This document shows positions 31,988 through 43,438 of a DNA stretch of 64,000 bases, in pieces. The notes below the pieces were generated by a model, which was not told where the DNA came from, made no database searches, and saw only the letters and a list, made by a program, of their open reading frames with translations. The position numbers were made by a program, and so were the translations under genes. This DNA comes from Geodermatophilus tzadiensis (GTDB taxonomy: Bacteria; Actinomycetota; Actinomycetes; Mycobacteriales; Geodermatophilaceae), in assembly GCF_003002915.1 (NCBI RefSeq), contig NZ_PVTG01000001.1, positions 372,001 through 436,000 on the forward strand, given 5' to 3'. Position 1 is the stretch's first letter. Each line of letters starts with the position of its first letter.

Positions 31988-33450
31988 GCCCCCGAGTCTC
32001 GCAGGCTCCCCGTCGCGGACCCGCGCACCAGGCCGACGGCCCCGGGCAGGTGGCGCACCAGGTCGCTCGCGACGAGGGGGCCGCGGGCGGAGGCCAGCTG
32101 CCCGGTGCGGCCGTGCAGGTGGGCGGCGGCGGCGGCGGCGGTCTCCGCGGGCGGGGTGCCGGTGGCCAGCAGGGCGCCGAGGATCCCCGCGAGCACGTCG
32201 CCGGTGCCCGCGGTGGCCAGCTCGGCGGTGCCGGTGGCGTTGACGAACGCCGTCCCGTCGGGGCCGGCCACCACCGTGGCGTCGCCCTTGAGCAGCACGA
32301 CGGCGCCCAGCTCGGCGGCCAGCCGGCGCGCGGCCCCGATCCGGTCGGCGCCCACCGGCACGCCGAAGCGCGCGAACTCGCGGTCGTGCGGGGTGAGCAC
32401 GGTGGGCGCGCGCCGGTCGCGCACCAGGTCGGGCTCGCGGGCGGCCATCGTCAGCGCGTCGGCGTCCACCACCACGGGCAGGTCGGTGGCCAGCACCTCG
32501 GCGAGCGTGGCGCGGGCGTCGTCGTCGGTGCCCATCCCGGGTCCGGCGACCCAGGCCTGCACCCGGCCGGCGTCGGAGGGCCGGCCGTCGGTGACGATCG
32601 CCTCCGGCCAGGCGGCGCGCACGCCGTCGCCGGCCGTCCCGGCGTAGCGGACCAGCCCCGGCCTCGTGCGCAGCGCCGCCCCGGTGCAGAGGACGGCGGC
32701 GCCCGGGTACACCGCCGAGCCCGCGACGACGCCCACCACCCCGCGGGAGTACTTGTCGTCGCCGGGCTCGGGCGGCTGCAGGTGCGCGGCGACGTCGGCG
32801 TCGGTGAGCTGGTGCGCCCGCGGCGCCGCCAGGTGCGGGCCGAGGCCGATGTCGACGAGGTGGACGGTGCCGGCGCACCCGCGCCCGTCGCCCACGACGA
32901 GCCCGGGCTTGACCGCGCCGAAGGTCACGGTGTGCAGGGCGGCGAACGCCTCGCCGTCCACCGCGCCCGTGTCGGCGTCCACGCCGCTCGGGACGTCGAC
33001 GGCGACGGTCACCCCCGGCCCGGCGGCCGCCCGCGCGGCCAGGTGCGCCGCCGGGGGCCGCAGCCCGCCGCGGCCGCCGGTGCCGACGACGCCGTCGAGG
33101 ACGAGGTCGGCGCGGTCGAGCCCGTCGGGGCCCTCCGGTCCGGTGACGCGGCCGCCGGCGCGGCGCAGCGCGGCCAGGCCGGCCGGGTGGGCGCGGTCGG
33201 GGTCGAGCAGGACGGCGGTGACCCGGGCGCCGCGGGCGGCGAGCCGGGCGCCGGCGAAGAGCGCGTCCCCGCCGTTGTTCCCGGCGCCGACGAGTGCGGT
33301 GACGCGGGCGCCGTGGGCGCGACCGAGCAGCCGCAGGCAGACGGCGGCCAGCCCGGTGGCGGCCCGCTGCATGAGGACGCCCTCGCGGGTGCGGGCCAGC
33401 AGCACGTCCTCGGCGGCGCGGACCTCGGCGGCCGTGGACAGCCCGATCAC
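31984..33450 (-). CDS. nnr: Bifunctional NAD(P)HX epimerase/dehydratase
   Basis: A 488-aa fusion that repairs damaged NAD(P)H hydrates. The N-terminal YjeF_N/NnrE epimerase (about 1-205) has [18 protein letters not shown] and [13 protein letters not shown]. The C-terminal carbohydrate-kinase-like NnrD dehydratase (about 225-470) has [37 protein letters not shown] and [11 protein letters not shown]. Coupled by GTGA overlaps to acpS upstream and alr downstream. Confidence 0.95.
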   Translation of the reverse strand: MIGLSTAAEVRAAEDVLLARTREGVLMQRAATGLAAVCLRLLGRAHGARVTALVGAGNNGGDALFAGARLAARGARVTAVLLDPDRAHPAGLAALRRAGGRVTGPEGPDGLDRADLVLDGVVGTGGRGGLRPPAAHLAARAAAGPGVTVAVDVPSGVDADTGAVDGEAFAALHTVTFGAVKPGLVVGDGRGCAGTVHLVDIGLGPHLAAPRAHQLTDADVAAHLQPPEPGDDKYSRGVVGVVAGSAVYPGAAVLCTGAALRTRPGLVRYAGTAGDGVRAAWPEAIVTDGRPSDAGRVQAWVAGPGMGTDDDARATLAEVLATDLPVVVDADALTMAAREPDLVRDRRAPTVLTPHDREFARFGVPVGADRIGAARRLAAELGAVVLLKGDATVVAGPDGTAFVNATGTAELATAGTGDVLAGILGALLATGTPPAETAAAAAAHLHGRTGQLASARGPLVASDLVRHLPGAVGLVRGSATGSLRDSGA

Positions 33451-33824
33451 GCCGGCGTCCCCTCGGCGACCACCACCGCGGAGGCGATGCCGCCGTCGTG
33501 GCTGAGCGAGAGGTGCCACGACTCGACGCCCAGGGCCTCCGCGCGGCGGGCGACGCTGCCGCGCACCTCCAGGCGTGGGCGGCCGTGGTCGCCGACGACG
33601 ACCTCCGCGTCGTGCCAGCGCAGGCTGCCCGGGGCGCCCAGCGCCTTGGCCAGGGCCTCCTTGGCGGCGAAGCGCGCGGCCAGCGACTCCGCCGTCCGGT
33701 CCCCGCCCGAGGGGGTCACCTGCTCGGCCGCGGTGAACAGCCGGTCGCGCAGCCCGGGGGTGCGCACCAGCGACTCGGCGAAGCGGGCCACCGGCACCAC
33801 GTCGATCCCGACCCCGACGATCAC
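33447..33824 (-). CDS. acpS: Holo-[acyl-carrier-protein] synthase
   Basis: A 125-aa phosphopantetheinyl transferase. Metal-site residues are in [11 protein letters not shown] (Asp8) and [12 protein letters not shown] (Glu), and [10 protein letters not shown] is the C-terminal signature. It activates acyl carrier protein for fatty-acid synthesis. GTG start at 33824. First gene of the acpS-nnr-alr-hydrolase operon. Confidence 0.95.
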   Translation of the reverse strand: MIVGVGIDVVPVARFAESLVRTPGLRDRLFTAAEQVTPSGGDRTAESLAARFAAKEALAKALGAPGSLRWHDAEVVVGDHGRPRLEVRGSVARRAEALGVESWHLSLSHDGGIASAVVVAEGTPA

Positions 33825-33858
33825 CGGGCCAGTCTGCCGTGCGGGCCGCTGCGGCGCC

Positions 33859-33934
33859 GTCCTACCGCACCGCAGCGCGTCCTCCCCGACCGTGCACCGT
33901 CGGGGAGGACGCGCCACGATCAGGTCACCTGATC
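33859..33934. repeat. 76-bp structured repeat, family B copy 2
   Basis: Same length and layout as 21345-21420. The head and the terminal GATCAGGTCACCTGATC palindrome are identical. Stem arms are GCGCGTCCTCCCCGAC and its exact complement, so the changes in the stem relative to copy 1 are paired. It lies between acpS and the glmS stop. Confidence 0.85.
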
Positions 33935-33951
33935 GGGGCGCAGCCGTCCGG

Positions 33952-35826
<1,875 letters not shown>

Positions 35827-35924
35827 GTGGACCGAGGGTACCGGCGGTGCCGGACCGATCCGTCCTCCCACGGTGTGAAACGTGCGGACCGTCCCACCCG
35901 TCCCACCCCGCGGGAGGACGGCGC

Positions 35925-37268
35925 CTACCCGACGGCGGAGACGACCTCGGCCAGCCGCGTGGCGATCGCGTCGGCCTGCTCCTGCGTGGGCGCCTCGACC
36001 ATCACGCGGACCAGCTGCTCGGTGCCCGACGGGCGCAGCAGCACCCGGCCGTCGTCACCGAGCTCGGTCTCGGCGGCGTTGACCGCCGCGGCGACCTCCT
36101 CGTCCTCGGCGACGGCGATGCGGTCGCGGACGGGGACGTTGACCAGCGTCTGCGGCAGCCGCTGCACCACGGAGGCCAGCTCGGCCAGCGAGGCGCCGGT
36201 GACCGACATCCGCGAGAGCAGGGCCAGGCCGGTCAGCAGGCCGTCGCCGGTGGTGGCGTGGTCGAGGAAGACCAGGTGGCCGCTCTGCTCCCCGCCCAGG
36301 CTCAGCCCCCGGGCGCGCAGCGCCTCGAGCACGTAGCGGTCGCCGACGGCGGTGGTGTGCACCGCGATGCCGGCGTCGCGCATCGCGTGGTGGAAGCCCA
36401 GGTTGCTCATCACCGTGGCGACGACGGTGTCCTGGGTGAGCTCGCCGCGCTCCTTGAGGCCGAGGGCGCAGACGGCGAGGATCGCGTCGCCGTCGACGAC
36501 CTGGCCCTCCGCGGTGACCGCCAGGCAGCGGTCGGCGTCCCCGTCGTGGGCGATGCCGAGGTCGGCGCCCTGCGCCCGGACGGCCTCGGTGAGCGGGCCC
36601 AGGTGGGTGGAGCCCACGCCGTCGTTGGTGTTCCAGCCGTCGGGCTCGCCGCCGATCACGGTGACCTCCGCGCCGGCGCGGCGGTAGACGTCGGGCGCGC
36701 AGGTCGCGGCCGAGCCGTGCGCGCAGTCGACGACCAGGCGCAGCCCCTCGACGGGCGCGGGCAGCGTGGACAGCAGGTGGGCGGCGTAGTCGGCGGCGCC
36801 GCCGGGCAGGTCGCGCACGCGGCCGACGTCCGCCCCGGTCGGGCGGTGGCCGGCGCCGTCCCCGGTGAGCACGGTCTGCTCGATGGCGGCCTCGACGGCG
36901 TCGGGCAGCTTGTGCCCGCCCCGGCTGAACAGCTTGATGCCGTTGTCGGGCATCGGGTTGTGGCTCGCCGAGATCATCACGCCGAGGTCGGCGTCGGTGG
37001 ACGCGGTGAGGAAGGCGACGGCGGGGGTGGGCAGCACCCCGACGCGGAGCACCTCGGCCCCCGCGCTGGCCAGGCCGGCCACCACGGCGGCCTCCAGCAT
37101 CTCCCCACTGGCGCGGGGGTCACGGCCGACGACCGCGACGGGACGCGAGGTCCCGCCGCGGTCGGCGAGCACGCCGGCGGCCGCACGGGCCACCGAGAGG
37201 GCCAACTCCGGCGTGAGGTCGGCGTTGGCCCGACCCCGGACGCCGTCGGTCCCGAAGAGGCGACCCAC
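35925..37268 (-). CDS. glmM: Phosphoglucosamine mutase
   Basis: A 447-aa mutase converting GlcN-6-P to GlcN-1-P. Phosphoserine Ser102 is in [12 protein letters not shown], the metal loop is DGDADRC, the sugar loop GGEQSGH, and the phosphate loop [14 protein letters not shown] start 11 nt downstream of rpsI. glmM leads towards glmS, as in other actinobacteria. Confidence 0.97.
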   Translation of the reverse strand: MGRLFGTDGVRGRANADLTPELALSVARAAAGVLADRGGTSRPVAVVGRDPRASGEMLEAAVVAGLASAGAEVLRVGVLPTPAVAFLTASTDADLGVMISASHNPMPDNGIKLFSRGGHKLPDAVEAAIEQTVLTGDGAGHRPTGADVGRVRDLPGGAADYAAHLLSTLPAPVEGLRLVVDCAHGSAATCAPDVYRRAGAEVTVIGGEPDGWNTNDGVGSTHLGPLTEAVRAQGADLGIAHDGDADRCLAVTAEGQVVDGDAILAVCALGLKERGELTQDTVVATVMSNLGFHHAMRDAGIAVHTTAVGDRYVLEALRARGLSLGGEQSGHLVFLDHATTGDGLLTGLALLSRMSVTGASLAELASVVQRLPQTLVNVPVRDRIAVAEDEEVAAAVNAAETELGDDGRVLLRPSGTEQLVRVMVEAPTQEQADAIATRLAEVVSAVG

Positions 37269-37279
37269 GGGCGTACCGG

Positions 37280-37699
37280 TCAGCGCTTCGAGTACTGCGG
37301 CGCCTTGCGGGCCTTCTTCAGGCCGTACTTCTTGCGCTCCTTGACCCGCGCGTCACGGGTGAGGAAGCCGGCCTTCTTCAGGGCGGGACGGTCCTCGGCC
37401 TCGACCTCGATGAGGGCGCGGGCGATGGCCAGGCGCAGCGCGCCGGCCTGACCGGTGACGCCGCCACCCTTGAGGATGCCGATCACGTCGTACTGCTCGG
37501 TCTTCTCGAGGGTCACGAACGGCTCGCGGACGAGCTGCTGGTGCACCTTGTTCGGGAAGTACTGCTCGAGGGTGCGGCCGTTGAGGCGGAACTGGCCGGT
37601 GCCCGGCACGAGCCGCACGCGGACGATGGCCTCCTTGCGGCGGCCGACGGTCTGGACGGGACGCCCCTCGGCGTCGGTCACGGTCAGGGCGGAGGTCAC
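37280..37699 (-). CDS. rpsI: Small-subunit ribosomal protein uS9
   Basis: A 139-aa S9 with the conserved C-terminus [17 protein letters not shown] that reaches P-site tRNA and the [19 protein letters not shown] core. Its N-terminal 15 residues are longer than in E. coli. GTG start overlapping the rplM stop by 4 bp. Confidence 0.97.
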   Translation of the reverse strand: MTSALTVTDAEGRPVQTVGRRKEAIVRVRLVPGTGQFRLNGRTLEQYFPNKVHQQLVREPFVTLEKTEQYDVIGILKGGGVTGQAGALRLAIARALIEVEAEDRPALKKAGFLTRDARVKERKKYGLKKARKAPQYSKR

Positions 37700-38139
37700 T
37701 GGGCCACCTGCTTGATCTCGAAGGTCTGGGGCTGCTGGGCGGAGTGCGGGTGCTCCGGACCCGCGTACACCTTCAGCTTCTTGATCATCTGCCGGCCCAG
37801 GCTGTTGTGCGGCAGCATGCCCTTCACCGCGCGCTCGACGACGCGGTCGGGGTGGGTGCGCAGCTGGTCGCCGACGTTGATGGCGCGCAGGCCGCCCGGG
37901 TAGCCGGAGTGGCGGTAGGCGGTCTTCTGGTCGCGCTTGGAGCCGGTCAGGGCGATCTTGTTCGCGTTCACGACGACGACGAAGTCACCGACGTCGACGT
38001 GCGGGGCGAACTGGGGCTTGTGCTTGCCGCGCAGCAGGGTCGCGACCTGGCTGGCGAGTCGACCGAGCACCACGTCGGTGGCGTCGATGACGTGCCAGGC
38101 GCGGGTGACCTCGCCGGGCTTGGGTGTGTACGTGCGCAC
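37696..38139 (-). CDS. rplM: Large-subunit ribosomal protein uL13
   Basis: A 147-aa L13 ([45 protein letters not shown]). GTG at 38139 has GGAGGA upstream; the frame is open to 38241 but that extension is not L13-like. First gene of rplM-rpsI-glmM. Confidence 0.96.
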   Translation of the reverse strand: MRTYTPKPGEVTRAWHVIDATDVVLGRLASQVATLLRGKHKPQFAPHVDVGDFVVVVNANKIALTGSKRDQKTAYRHSGYPGGLRAINVGDQLRTHPDRVVERAVKGMLPHNSLGRQMIKKLKVYAGPEHPHSAQQPQTFEIKQVAQ

Positions 38140-38342
38140 GGCGCTCGTGTCCTCCGTCGTCGTCGGGGGCGGCTGGTGGGATCGCCTCACCGAGCACGGG
38201 AGACGGGGACGGCACGCGCGCACCAGCCGGCGGCCGCGCACCAGCCGACGACGATACCAGCCGGTCCGCGGGGCCGACGCGGCCGAGCCGTCGACGGCGT
38301 CGCGCTGGGCGGTCCGGGCCGGTCACGCCCCGCGGTGCGGCC

Positions 38343-38828
38343 TCACTCGACCCGGCGCAGGCGCCCCGTCGAGACGTCGTAGACGGTGCCGCAGACGTCC
38401 TTCGAGAGGAGGAAGGGGCTCTCCTGCAGCAGCCGGATCGACTCGCGGACGTCCTCGTCGACGTCGGTGAAGGCGCGCGCCGGCCACGGCGGCCGGACGC
38501 CGGTGGCCTCCTCGACCAGCTCGGCGAAGGCGGCGTCGTCGGTCTTCTGCAGGCCGCAGTCGGTGTGGTGGACCAGCACGATCTCGCGGGTGCCGAGCAG
38601 GTGCTGGGAGATGGTCAGCGACCGGATGGTGTCGTCGGTGACGACCCCGCCGGCGTTGCGGATGACGTGCGCGTCGCCCACGGCCAGCCCCAGCAGCGGG
38701 AACAGCGGCATGCGCGAGTCCATGCACGCCACCACGGCGACCTTCCGCTTCGGTGCCACCGGCAGCTCGCCCGGGAAGCCCCGGGCCCACTCCTCGTTGG
38801 CGGCCAGCATCTGCTCGTACTCGGCCAC
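38343..38828 (-). CDS. Beta-class carbonic anhydrase
   Basis: A 161-aa zinc enzyme hydrating CO2. Zinc ligands are Cys35, His88 and Cys91 (CMDSR, HHTDCG), with the Asp37-Arg39 dyad. RNAGGVVTDDTIRSL is typical of the short actinobacterial beta-CAs. The GTG start has GAGAGGAG about 7 nt upstream. It is divergent from moeA with a family C palindrome between them. Confidence 0.94.
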   Translation of the reverse strand: MAEYEQMLAANEEWARGFPGELPVAPKRKVAVVACMDSRMPLFPLLGLAVGDAHVIRNAGGVVTDDTIRSLTISQHLLGTREIVLVHHTDCGLQKTDDAAFAELVEEATGVRPPWPARAFTDVDEDVRESIRLLQESPFLLSKDVCGTVYDVSTGRLRRVE

Positions 38829-38850
38829 GTGCGGCTCCTCTCGTGTCCAG

Positions 38851-38908
38851 GCATAGGAGGCTCTCCGCACGTCTGGGGGCGCGCGGACGTGGGGGAAGCC
38901 TCCTATGC
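38851..38908. repeat. 58-bp palindrome, family C copy 2 (imperfect)
   Basis: Ends GCATAGGAGGCT and AGCCTCCTATGC match the perfect palindrome at 41218-41275; the central part has diverged. It lies in the divergent space between carbonic anhydrase and moeA, 23 nt from the carbonic anhydrase start, so it may fall in that gene's leader or promoter. Confidence 0.8.
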
Positions 38909-38991
38909 CGCCCCGGCCCGCGCACGCGGCCGCCCGGCGGGGTCCCGGACACCCGCCAGCCGGCCGGCGGCGCATCCGCCAGGATGGCCCG

Positions 38992-40185
38992 GTGCGCACG
39001 GTCGAGGAACACCAGGCGGCGGTGGCCGCCCTGCTCGCGCCGCTCGGCGAGGAGGAGGTGCCCCTGGCCGCCGCGCACGGCCGCGTCCTGGCGCGCGACG
39101 TCGCCGCGAGCGTGCCGCTGCCGGGCTTCGACAACTCCGCGATGGACGGCTACGCCGCCCGTTCCTCGGAGTTGACCTCGCTCCCGGTGCGGCTCCCGGT
39201 CGCCGACGACGTCCCGGCCGGCCGCACCGGCGTCGTCCCGCTGGCGCCGGGCACCGTGCAGCGGATCATGACCGGCGCGCTGCTGCCGCCGGGGGCCGAC
39301 GTCGTCGTCCCGGTGGAGCTCACCGACGCGGCCACCGACGTCGTCGAGATCCGCGACGCACCGGCCGCCGGCACGCACCTGCGCCACGCCGGGGAGGACA
39401 TCACCGCCGGCACCGTCGCGCTCACCGCCGGCAGCCCGCTGGGCGCCGCGCAGCTCGGGCTGGCCGCGGCCGTGGGCGTCCGCACGCTGTGGGTGCGCCG
39501 CCGCCCGCGGGTGCTGGTGCTCTCTACCGGCAGCGAGCTGGTCGAGCCCGGCGAGCCGCTGCTGCCCGGGCAGGTCTACGAGTCCAACTCGCTGCTGCTG
39601 TGCGCCGCGGTCGAGGACGCCGGCGGCACCGCCCGGCGGCTGCACTTCGTGCCCGACGACGTCGGCCAGTTCCTCACCACGGTGCGCGCCGAGCTGGCGG
39701 GGGCCGACCTGCTGGTCACCAGCGGCGGGGTGAGCGCCGGCGCCTACGAGGTGGTCAAGGACGCGTTCCGCACGCTGGGCACCGTCGAGTTCGGCAAGGT
39801 CGCCATGCAGCCGGGCGGCCCGCAGGGGGCGGGCACGGTCGACGGCGTCCCGGTCGTCACCCTGCCGGGCAACCCGGTGAGCTCGTTCGTGTCGTTCGAG
39901 GTGTTCGTGCGCCCGGCGCTGCGGCGCGCCCTCGGCCACGCGGCGCCCGACCGGCTGCGGGCCCCGGCCACCCTGACCGCGCCGCTGCGCTCCCCCGCCG
40001 GCCGGCGCCAGTTCCTCCGCGGCCGCTACGACGCGGGCCAGGTGTCCCAGGTCGGCGGGCCCGGCTCGCACCTGGTCGCCCACCTGGCCCGGGCCAACTG
40101 CCTGGTCGTCGTGCCCGAGGACGTCACCGAGCTGCCCGCGGGCGCCGCGGTCGACGTCGTCCTGATCGAGGGAGCGCTCCAGTGA
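38992..40185 (+). CDS. moeA: Molybdopterin molybdotransferase MoeA
   Basis: A 397-aa enzyme inserting molybdate into molybdopterin-AMP. Conserved blocks: PLPGFDNSAMDGYA, IMTGALLPPGADVVVPVE, VLSTGSELVEPG, TSGGVSAGAYEVVK, LPGNPVSSFVSFEVFV, then the C-terminal beta domain (RRQFLRGRY). GTG at 38992 is 6 nt after CAGGAT (38980-38985), consistent with a leaderless mRNA. First gene of moeA-ORF-moaC-mog. Confidence 0.95.
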   Translation: MRTVEEHQAAVAALLAPLGEEEVPLAAAHGRVLARDVAASVPLPGFDNSAMDGYAARSSELTSLPVRLPVADDVPAGRTGVVPLAPGTVQRIMTGALLPPGADVVVPVELTDAATDVVEIRDAPAAGTHLRHAGEDITAGTVALTAGSPLGAAQLGLAAAVGVRTLWVRRRPRVLVLSTGSELVEPGEPLLPGQVYESNSLLLCAAVEDAGGTARRLHFVPDDVGQFLTTVRAELAGADLLVTSGGVSAGAYEVVKDAFRTLGTVEFGKVAMQPGGPQGAGTVDGVPVVTLPGNPVSSFVSFEVFVRPALRRALGHAAPDRLRAPATLTAPLRSPAGRRQFLRGRYDAGQVSQVGGPGSHLVAHLARANCLVVVPEDVTELPAGAAVDVVLIEGALQ

Positions 40186-40262
40186 GCGAGCGCGCGAGCT
40201 CACCCGATGACACGGCACCGCCGGGCACGAGCCCGACGAGCGCCGGCGAGGAGGACGCGTGA
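40182..40262 (+). CDS. 26-aa ORF coupled to moeA and moaC
   Basis: A tiny frame reading VSERASSPDDTAPPGTSP, ending in an acidic tail. Its GTG overlaps the moeA stop and its TGA overlaps the moaC GTG, both as GTGA. The composition is disordered and polar. It could be a real microprotein, a translational bridge that carries ribosomes to moaC, or chance. The GGCGAGGAGGA stretch inside it also acts as the moaC ribosome site. Confidence 0.4.
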   Translation: MSERASSPDDTAPPGTSPTSAGEEDA

Positions 40263-40729
40263 CCGACCGCCTGACCCACGTCGACGAGTCCGGGGCCGCC
40301 CGGATGGTCGACGTCTCCGCCAAGCCCGTCACCGCCCGCGAGGCCACCGCCGCCGGCCGCGTGCTGGTCAGCCCGGAGGTGGTCGCACTGCTGCGCGGCG
40401 AGGGCGTGCCCAAGGGCGACGCCGTGGCCGTGGCCCGCATCGCCGGCATCGCCGGGGCCAAGCGGACGCCGGACCTCGTGCCGCTGTGCCACCCCATCGC
40501 GCTGCACGGCGTCACCGTGGACGTGACGGTGGCCGACGACGCCGTGGAGATCGTCGCCACCGCTCGCACCGCCGACCGCACCGGCGTGGAGATGGAGGCC
40601 CTGACCTCCGTCGCGGTCGCCGGCCTGACGGTGATCGACATGGTCAAGGCCGTGGACCCGCGGGCGTCGGTCACCGACGTCCGGCTGCTGGCCAAGTCCG
40701 GCGGCAAGAGCGGGGAGTGGCGGCGGTGA
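40259..40729 (+). CDS. moaC: Cyclic pyranopterin monophosphate synthase MoaC
   Basis: A 156-aa enzyme for an early step of molybdenum-cofactor synthesis. Conserved RMVDVSAKPVTAREA, KGDAVAVARIAGI, PLCHPIALHGV, GVEMEALTSVAVAGLTVIDM and a C-terminal LAKSGGKSG. GTG start with GAGGAGG 5 nt upstream. Overlaps mog by 4 bp. Confidence 0.97.
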   Translation: MTDRLTHVDESGAARMVDVSAKPVTAREATAAGRVLVSPEVVALLRGEGVPKGDAVAVARIAGIAGAKRTPDLVPLCHPIALHGVTVDVTVADDAVEIVATARTADRTGVEMEALTSVAVAGLTVIDMVKAVDPRASVTDVRLLAKSGGKSGEWRR

Positions 40730-41223
40730 GCCTGCCGGAGGGCGCGCGGGCCGTCGTCGTCACCGCGTCCAACCGCGCCTCGGCCGGCGTCTACGAGGAC
40801 CGCAGCGGGCAGGTGCTGGCCGAGGGGCTGCGGGAGCTCGGGTTCGCCGTCGAGGGGCCGCACGTGCGCCCGGACGACGTCGAGGCGCTGGCCGCGGCGA
40901 TCCGCGAGGCGGTCGCGTCCGGCGCCGACGTCGTCCTCACCACCGGCGGCACCGGCCTGTCCCCCACCGACGTCACGCCCGAGGCCACCCGCGCGGTGGT
41001 CGAGCGCGAGGCGCCGGGGCTGGCCGAGGCGGTGCGCCGCTTCGGGGAGCCGCAGGTGCCGACGTCGGTGCTCTCGCGCGGGATCGCCGGCACCGCCGGG
41101 CGGACGCTGGTCGTCAACCTGCCCGGCTCCACCGGCGGGGTGCGCGACGGGCTCGCCGTCCTCGGCCCGCTGCTGCCCCACGTCGTGTCCCAGCTGAGGG
41201 GCGGCGACCACCCCCGGGCATAG
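40726..41223 (+). CDS. mog: Molybdopterin adenylyltransferase (MogA/MoaB family)
   Basis: A 165-aa MoCF-biosynthesis protein with TTGGTGLSPTDVTPEATR and NLPGSTGGVRDGL. It adenylates molybdopterin before MoeA acts. Its TAG stop lies inside a perfect 58-bp palindrome. Confidence 0.93.
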   Translation: MSLPEGARAVVVTASNRASAGVYEDRSGQVLAEGLRELGFAVEGPHVRPDDVEALAAAIREAVASGADVVLTTGGTGLSPTDVTPEATRAVVEREAPGLAEAVRRFGEPQVPTSVLSRGIAGTAGRTLVVNLPGSTGGVRDGLAVLGPLLPHVVSQLRGGDHPRA

Positions 41224-41275
41224 GAGGCTCTCCCCACGTCCCGGGCGCCCGGGACGTGGGGAGAGCCTCCTATGC
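41218..41275. repeat. Perfect 58-bp palindrome, family C copy 1, terminator for two convergent genes
   Basis: Two perfect 29-bp arms without spacer (outer GCATAGGAGGCTCTCC, centre CCCGGGCGCCCGGG). The mog stop (41221-41223) and the fdhD stop (41270-41272) are symmetric TAG codons inside it. A diverged copy is at 38851-38908. Confidence 0.9.
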
Positions 41276-42103
41276 CTCGTCCAGGACGAGGCGGTCGGAG
41301 CGGGTGTAGACGTTGCAGCCGTCGCCGCGGAGGAAGCCGACGAGCGTGATGCCGACGTCGGCGGCCAGCTCCACCGCCAGTGACGACGGCGCCGAGACCG
41401 CGGCCAGCACCGGGATGCCGGCCATCGCCGCCTTCTGGGTCAGCTCGAAGCTCGCCCGGCCGCTGACCATCAGCACGTGCCCGGCCAGCGGCAGCCGGCC
41501 CTCGCGCACCGCGTCGCCGACGACCTTGTCCACCGCGTTGTGCCGGCCGACGTCCTCGCGCAGCGCCACCAGCTCGCCGTCGGCGGTGAATAGCCCGGCC
41601 GCGTGCAGTCCGCCGGTCTTCTCGAACACCTGCTGGGCGGCCCGCAGCCGGTCGGGCATCGCCAGCAGGGTGGCGAGCTGCAGCCGGGTGCCGTCGGCGG
41701 CGACGTCGTGCCGGGTGCGGGTGCGGATGGCGTCGATGCTCGCCTTGCCGCACACCCCGCACGAGCTCGACGTGAGGAAGTTGCGGTCCAGCGCGGTGTC
41801 GGGCGGCTCCACACCGGGCGCGAGGTCGACGTCGACCACGTTGTAGGTGTTGCGGCCCTCGTCGTCGACGGAGTTGCAGTAGCGCAGCCCGGCGACGTCC
41901 TCGATGCCGGCGATGACGCCCTCGGTGGCCAGGAAGCCGTGCACGAGGTCGAAGTCGGCGCCCGGCGTGCGCATCGTCACCGCGAGCGGCGAGCCGTCCA
42001 GCCGGATCTCCAGCGGCTCCTCGGAGGCGACCGTGTCGGGTCGGGTGGTGCGCACGGGACCCCGGATGCGCAGGACCGGGGTGCGGCTGGTGACTCGTCC
42101 CAC
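41270..42103 (-). CDS. fdhD: Formate dehydrogenase sulfurtransferase FdhD
   Basis: A 277-aa sulfur carrier needed to activate molybdenum-dependent formate dehydrogenase. The [13 protein letters not shown] motif carries the sulfur-transfer cysteines, and [15 protein letters not shown] and [13 protein letters not shown] are diagnostic. No formate dehydrogenase genes lie in the window. GTG start, divergent from the mobA-like gene. Confidence 0.95.
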   Translation of the reverse strand: MGRVTSRTPVLRIRGPVRTTRPDTVASEEPLEIRLDGSPLAVTMRTPGADFDLVHGFLATEGVIAGIEDVAGLRYCNSVDDEGRNTYNVVDVDLAPGVEPPDTALDRNFLTSSSCGVCGKASIDAIRTRTRHDVAADGTRLQLATLLAMPDRLRAAQQVFEKTGGLHAAGLFTADGELVALREDVGRHNAVDKVVGDAVREGRLPLAGHVLMVSGRASFELTQKAAMAGIPVLAAVSAPSSLAVELAADVGITLVGFLRGDGCNVYTRSDRLVLDEA

Positions 42104-42144
42104 GAGGGGCGACGGTACCCACGCCCGGCCCCTACGGTCGGGGC

Positions 42145-42765
42145 GTGACCGCGCCGGAGCTCCCGCCCTACGCGGCCGTGGTGCTCGCCGGTGGCCGCGC
42201 CGCGCGGCTGGGCGGGCGCGCCAAGCCCCAGCTGGAGGTGGGCGGGCGGACCATGCTGGCCGCCGTCCTGGCCGCCGTCGGCGACGCCGTCCCGCGGGTC
42301 GTCGTCGGCCCGCCGCAGCGGGTACCCGAGGGGGTGCGCGTCGTCCGCGAGCAGCCGCCCGGCGGCGGCCCGGTGGCGGCGATGCGCGCCGGGCTGGACG
42401 CCGTCGACGCCGACGTGGTGGCCGTGCTGGCCGGCGACCTGCCGTTCGTGACGGCGTCGCTGGTGCGCGACCTGCGCGAGCGGCTCGCCGGCGACGGCGT
42501 CCTCGTCGTCGACGACGCCGGCCGCGACCAGTACCTGCTCGGCGTCTGGCGGACCGCGCCGCTGCGCGCCGCGCTCGCGGACGTCGCGGGGCCGGCGCCG
42601 GTGCGCCGGGTGCTCACCCGCCTGGCGGTCACCCGCCACCGCCCCGCGCGCACGCCCGGCCGGCCCCCGCCGTGGACCGACTGCGACACCCCGGCCGACC
42701 TCGAGCGGGCGCGCGCCGCGGCCCGGGACCCCGACCGGGGGGTGACCCCGCCCGGCGACGGGTAG
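42145..42765 (+). CDS. mobA: Molybdenum-cofactor guanylyltransferase-like NTP transferase (MobA-like)
   Basis: A 206-aa nucleotidyltransferase. The nucleotide loop [17 protein letters not shown] (residues 12-28), [12 protein letters not shown] and the metal Asp in LAGDLPFV fit MobA. Context with fdhD and other cofactor genes supports attachment of GMP to the cofactor. GTG start 6 nt after TACGGT (42133-42138), so probably leaderless. Confidence 0.85.
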   Translation: MTAPELPPYAAVVLAGGRAARLGGRAKPQLEVGGRTMLAAVLAAVGDAVPRVVVGPPQRVPEGVRVVREQPPGGGPVAAMRAGLDAVDADVVAVLAGDLPFVTASLVRDLRERLAGDGVLVVDDAGRDQYLLGVWRTAPLRAALADVAGPAPVRRVLTRLAVTRHRPARTPGRPPPWTDCDTPADLERARAAARDPDRGVTPPGDG

Positions 42766-42775
42766 GGCAGCGGCC

Positions 42776-43438
42776 GTGCGCGTCGCCATCGCCGGAGCCC
42801 ACGGACAGGTCGCCCGCCGCCTCGGCCGCCTCCTGGCCCGCCGGGGGGACACCGTCCTCGGACTGGTCCGCAACCCCGACCACGCCGCCGACCTCGAGGC
42901 CGACGGCGTCACCCCCGTCGTCCTCGACCTGGAGTCCGCGTCGGTCGACGAGGTCGCCGACGCCGTCCGCGGGTCCGACGCGGTGGTCTTCGCCGCCGGC
43001 GCCGGGCCCGGCAGCGGCGAGGCCCGCAAGCACACCGTCGACCACGGCGCGGCCGTGCTGCTCGCCGACGCCGCCGAGCGCGCCGGCGTCCGCCCCTACC
43101 TGCTGGTGTCCTCGATGGGCGTCGAGCAGGCCCGCCAGGGGACACCGCAGGGGATGGACCCGGTGTTCGCCGTCTACCTGCAGGCCAAGCTGCGGGCCGA
43201 GGACGTGATCCTGCCCCGGCCGGGCCTCGACACCGTGATCGTGCGGCCGGGGCGGCTCACCGACGACCCGGGCACCGGGCGGGTCACCCTGGCCCACGGC
43301 GTCGAGTACGGCGAGGTGCCCCGGGACGACGTCGCCGCGGTGCTGCTGGCCCTGCTCGACGCCGGCACGACCGACGCGGTCGTGGAGCTGGTGAGCGGCG
43401 AGACGCCGATCGCCGACGCCGTCGCCGCCCTGCCCTGA
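42776..43438 (+). CDS. NAD(P)-binding SDR-type protein
   Basis: A 220-aa atypical short-chain dehydrogenase fold (NAD(P)H-binding, PF13460 type). Dinucleotide loop AIAGAHGQVARRL (4-16), VVFAAGAGPGSG, LLVSSMGV and VIVRPGRLTDDPGTG are visible. It lacks the usual Tyr-x3-Lys in standard context. Function unknown. Ten bp downstream of the mobA-like gene and convergent with truA, with no spacer. Confidence 0.85.
   Translation: MRVAIAGAHGQVARRLGRLLARRGDTVLGLVRNPDHAADLEADGVTPVVLDLESASVDEVADAVRGSDAVVFAAGAGPGSGEARKHTVDHGAAVLLADAAERAGVRPYLLVSSMGVEQARQGTPQGMDPVFAVYLQAKLRAEDVILPRPGLDTVIVRPGRLTDDPGTGRVTLAHGVEYGEVPRDDVAAVLLALLDAGTTDAVVELVSGETPIADAVAALP

Noticed and set aside
35827-35924. A glmS ribozyme between glmS and glmM or upstream of glmS
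   Set aside because: The glmS promoter box lies 8 nt from the start codon, leaving no room for a leader ribozyme, and the 98-nt space to glmM shows no such fold.
41218-41275. A replication origin or restriction-modification site at the perfect palindrome
   Set aside because: No dnaA, parAB, DnaA-box cluster or modification genes are nearby. The gene-end position and the second copy fit a terminator or repeat better.
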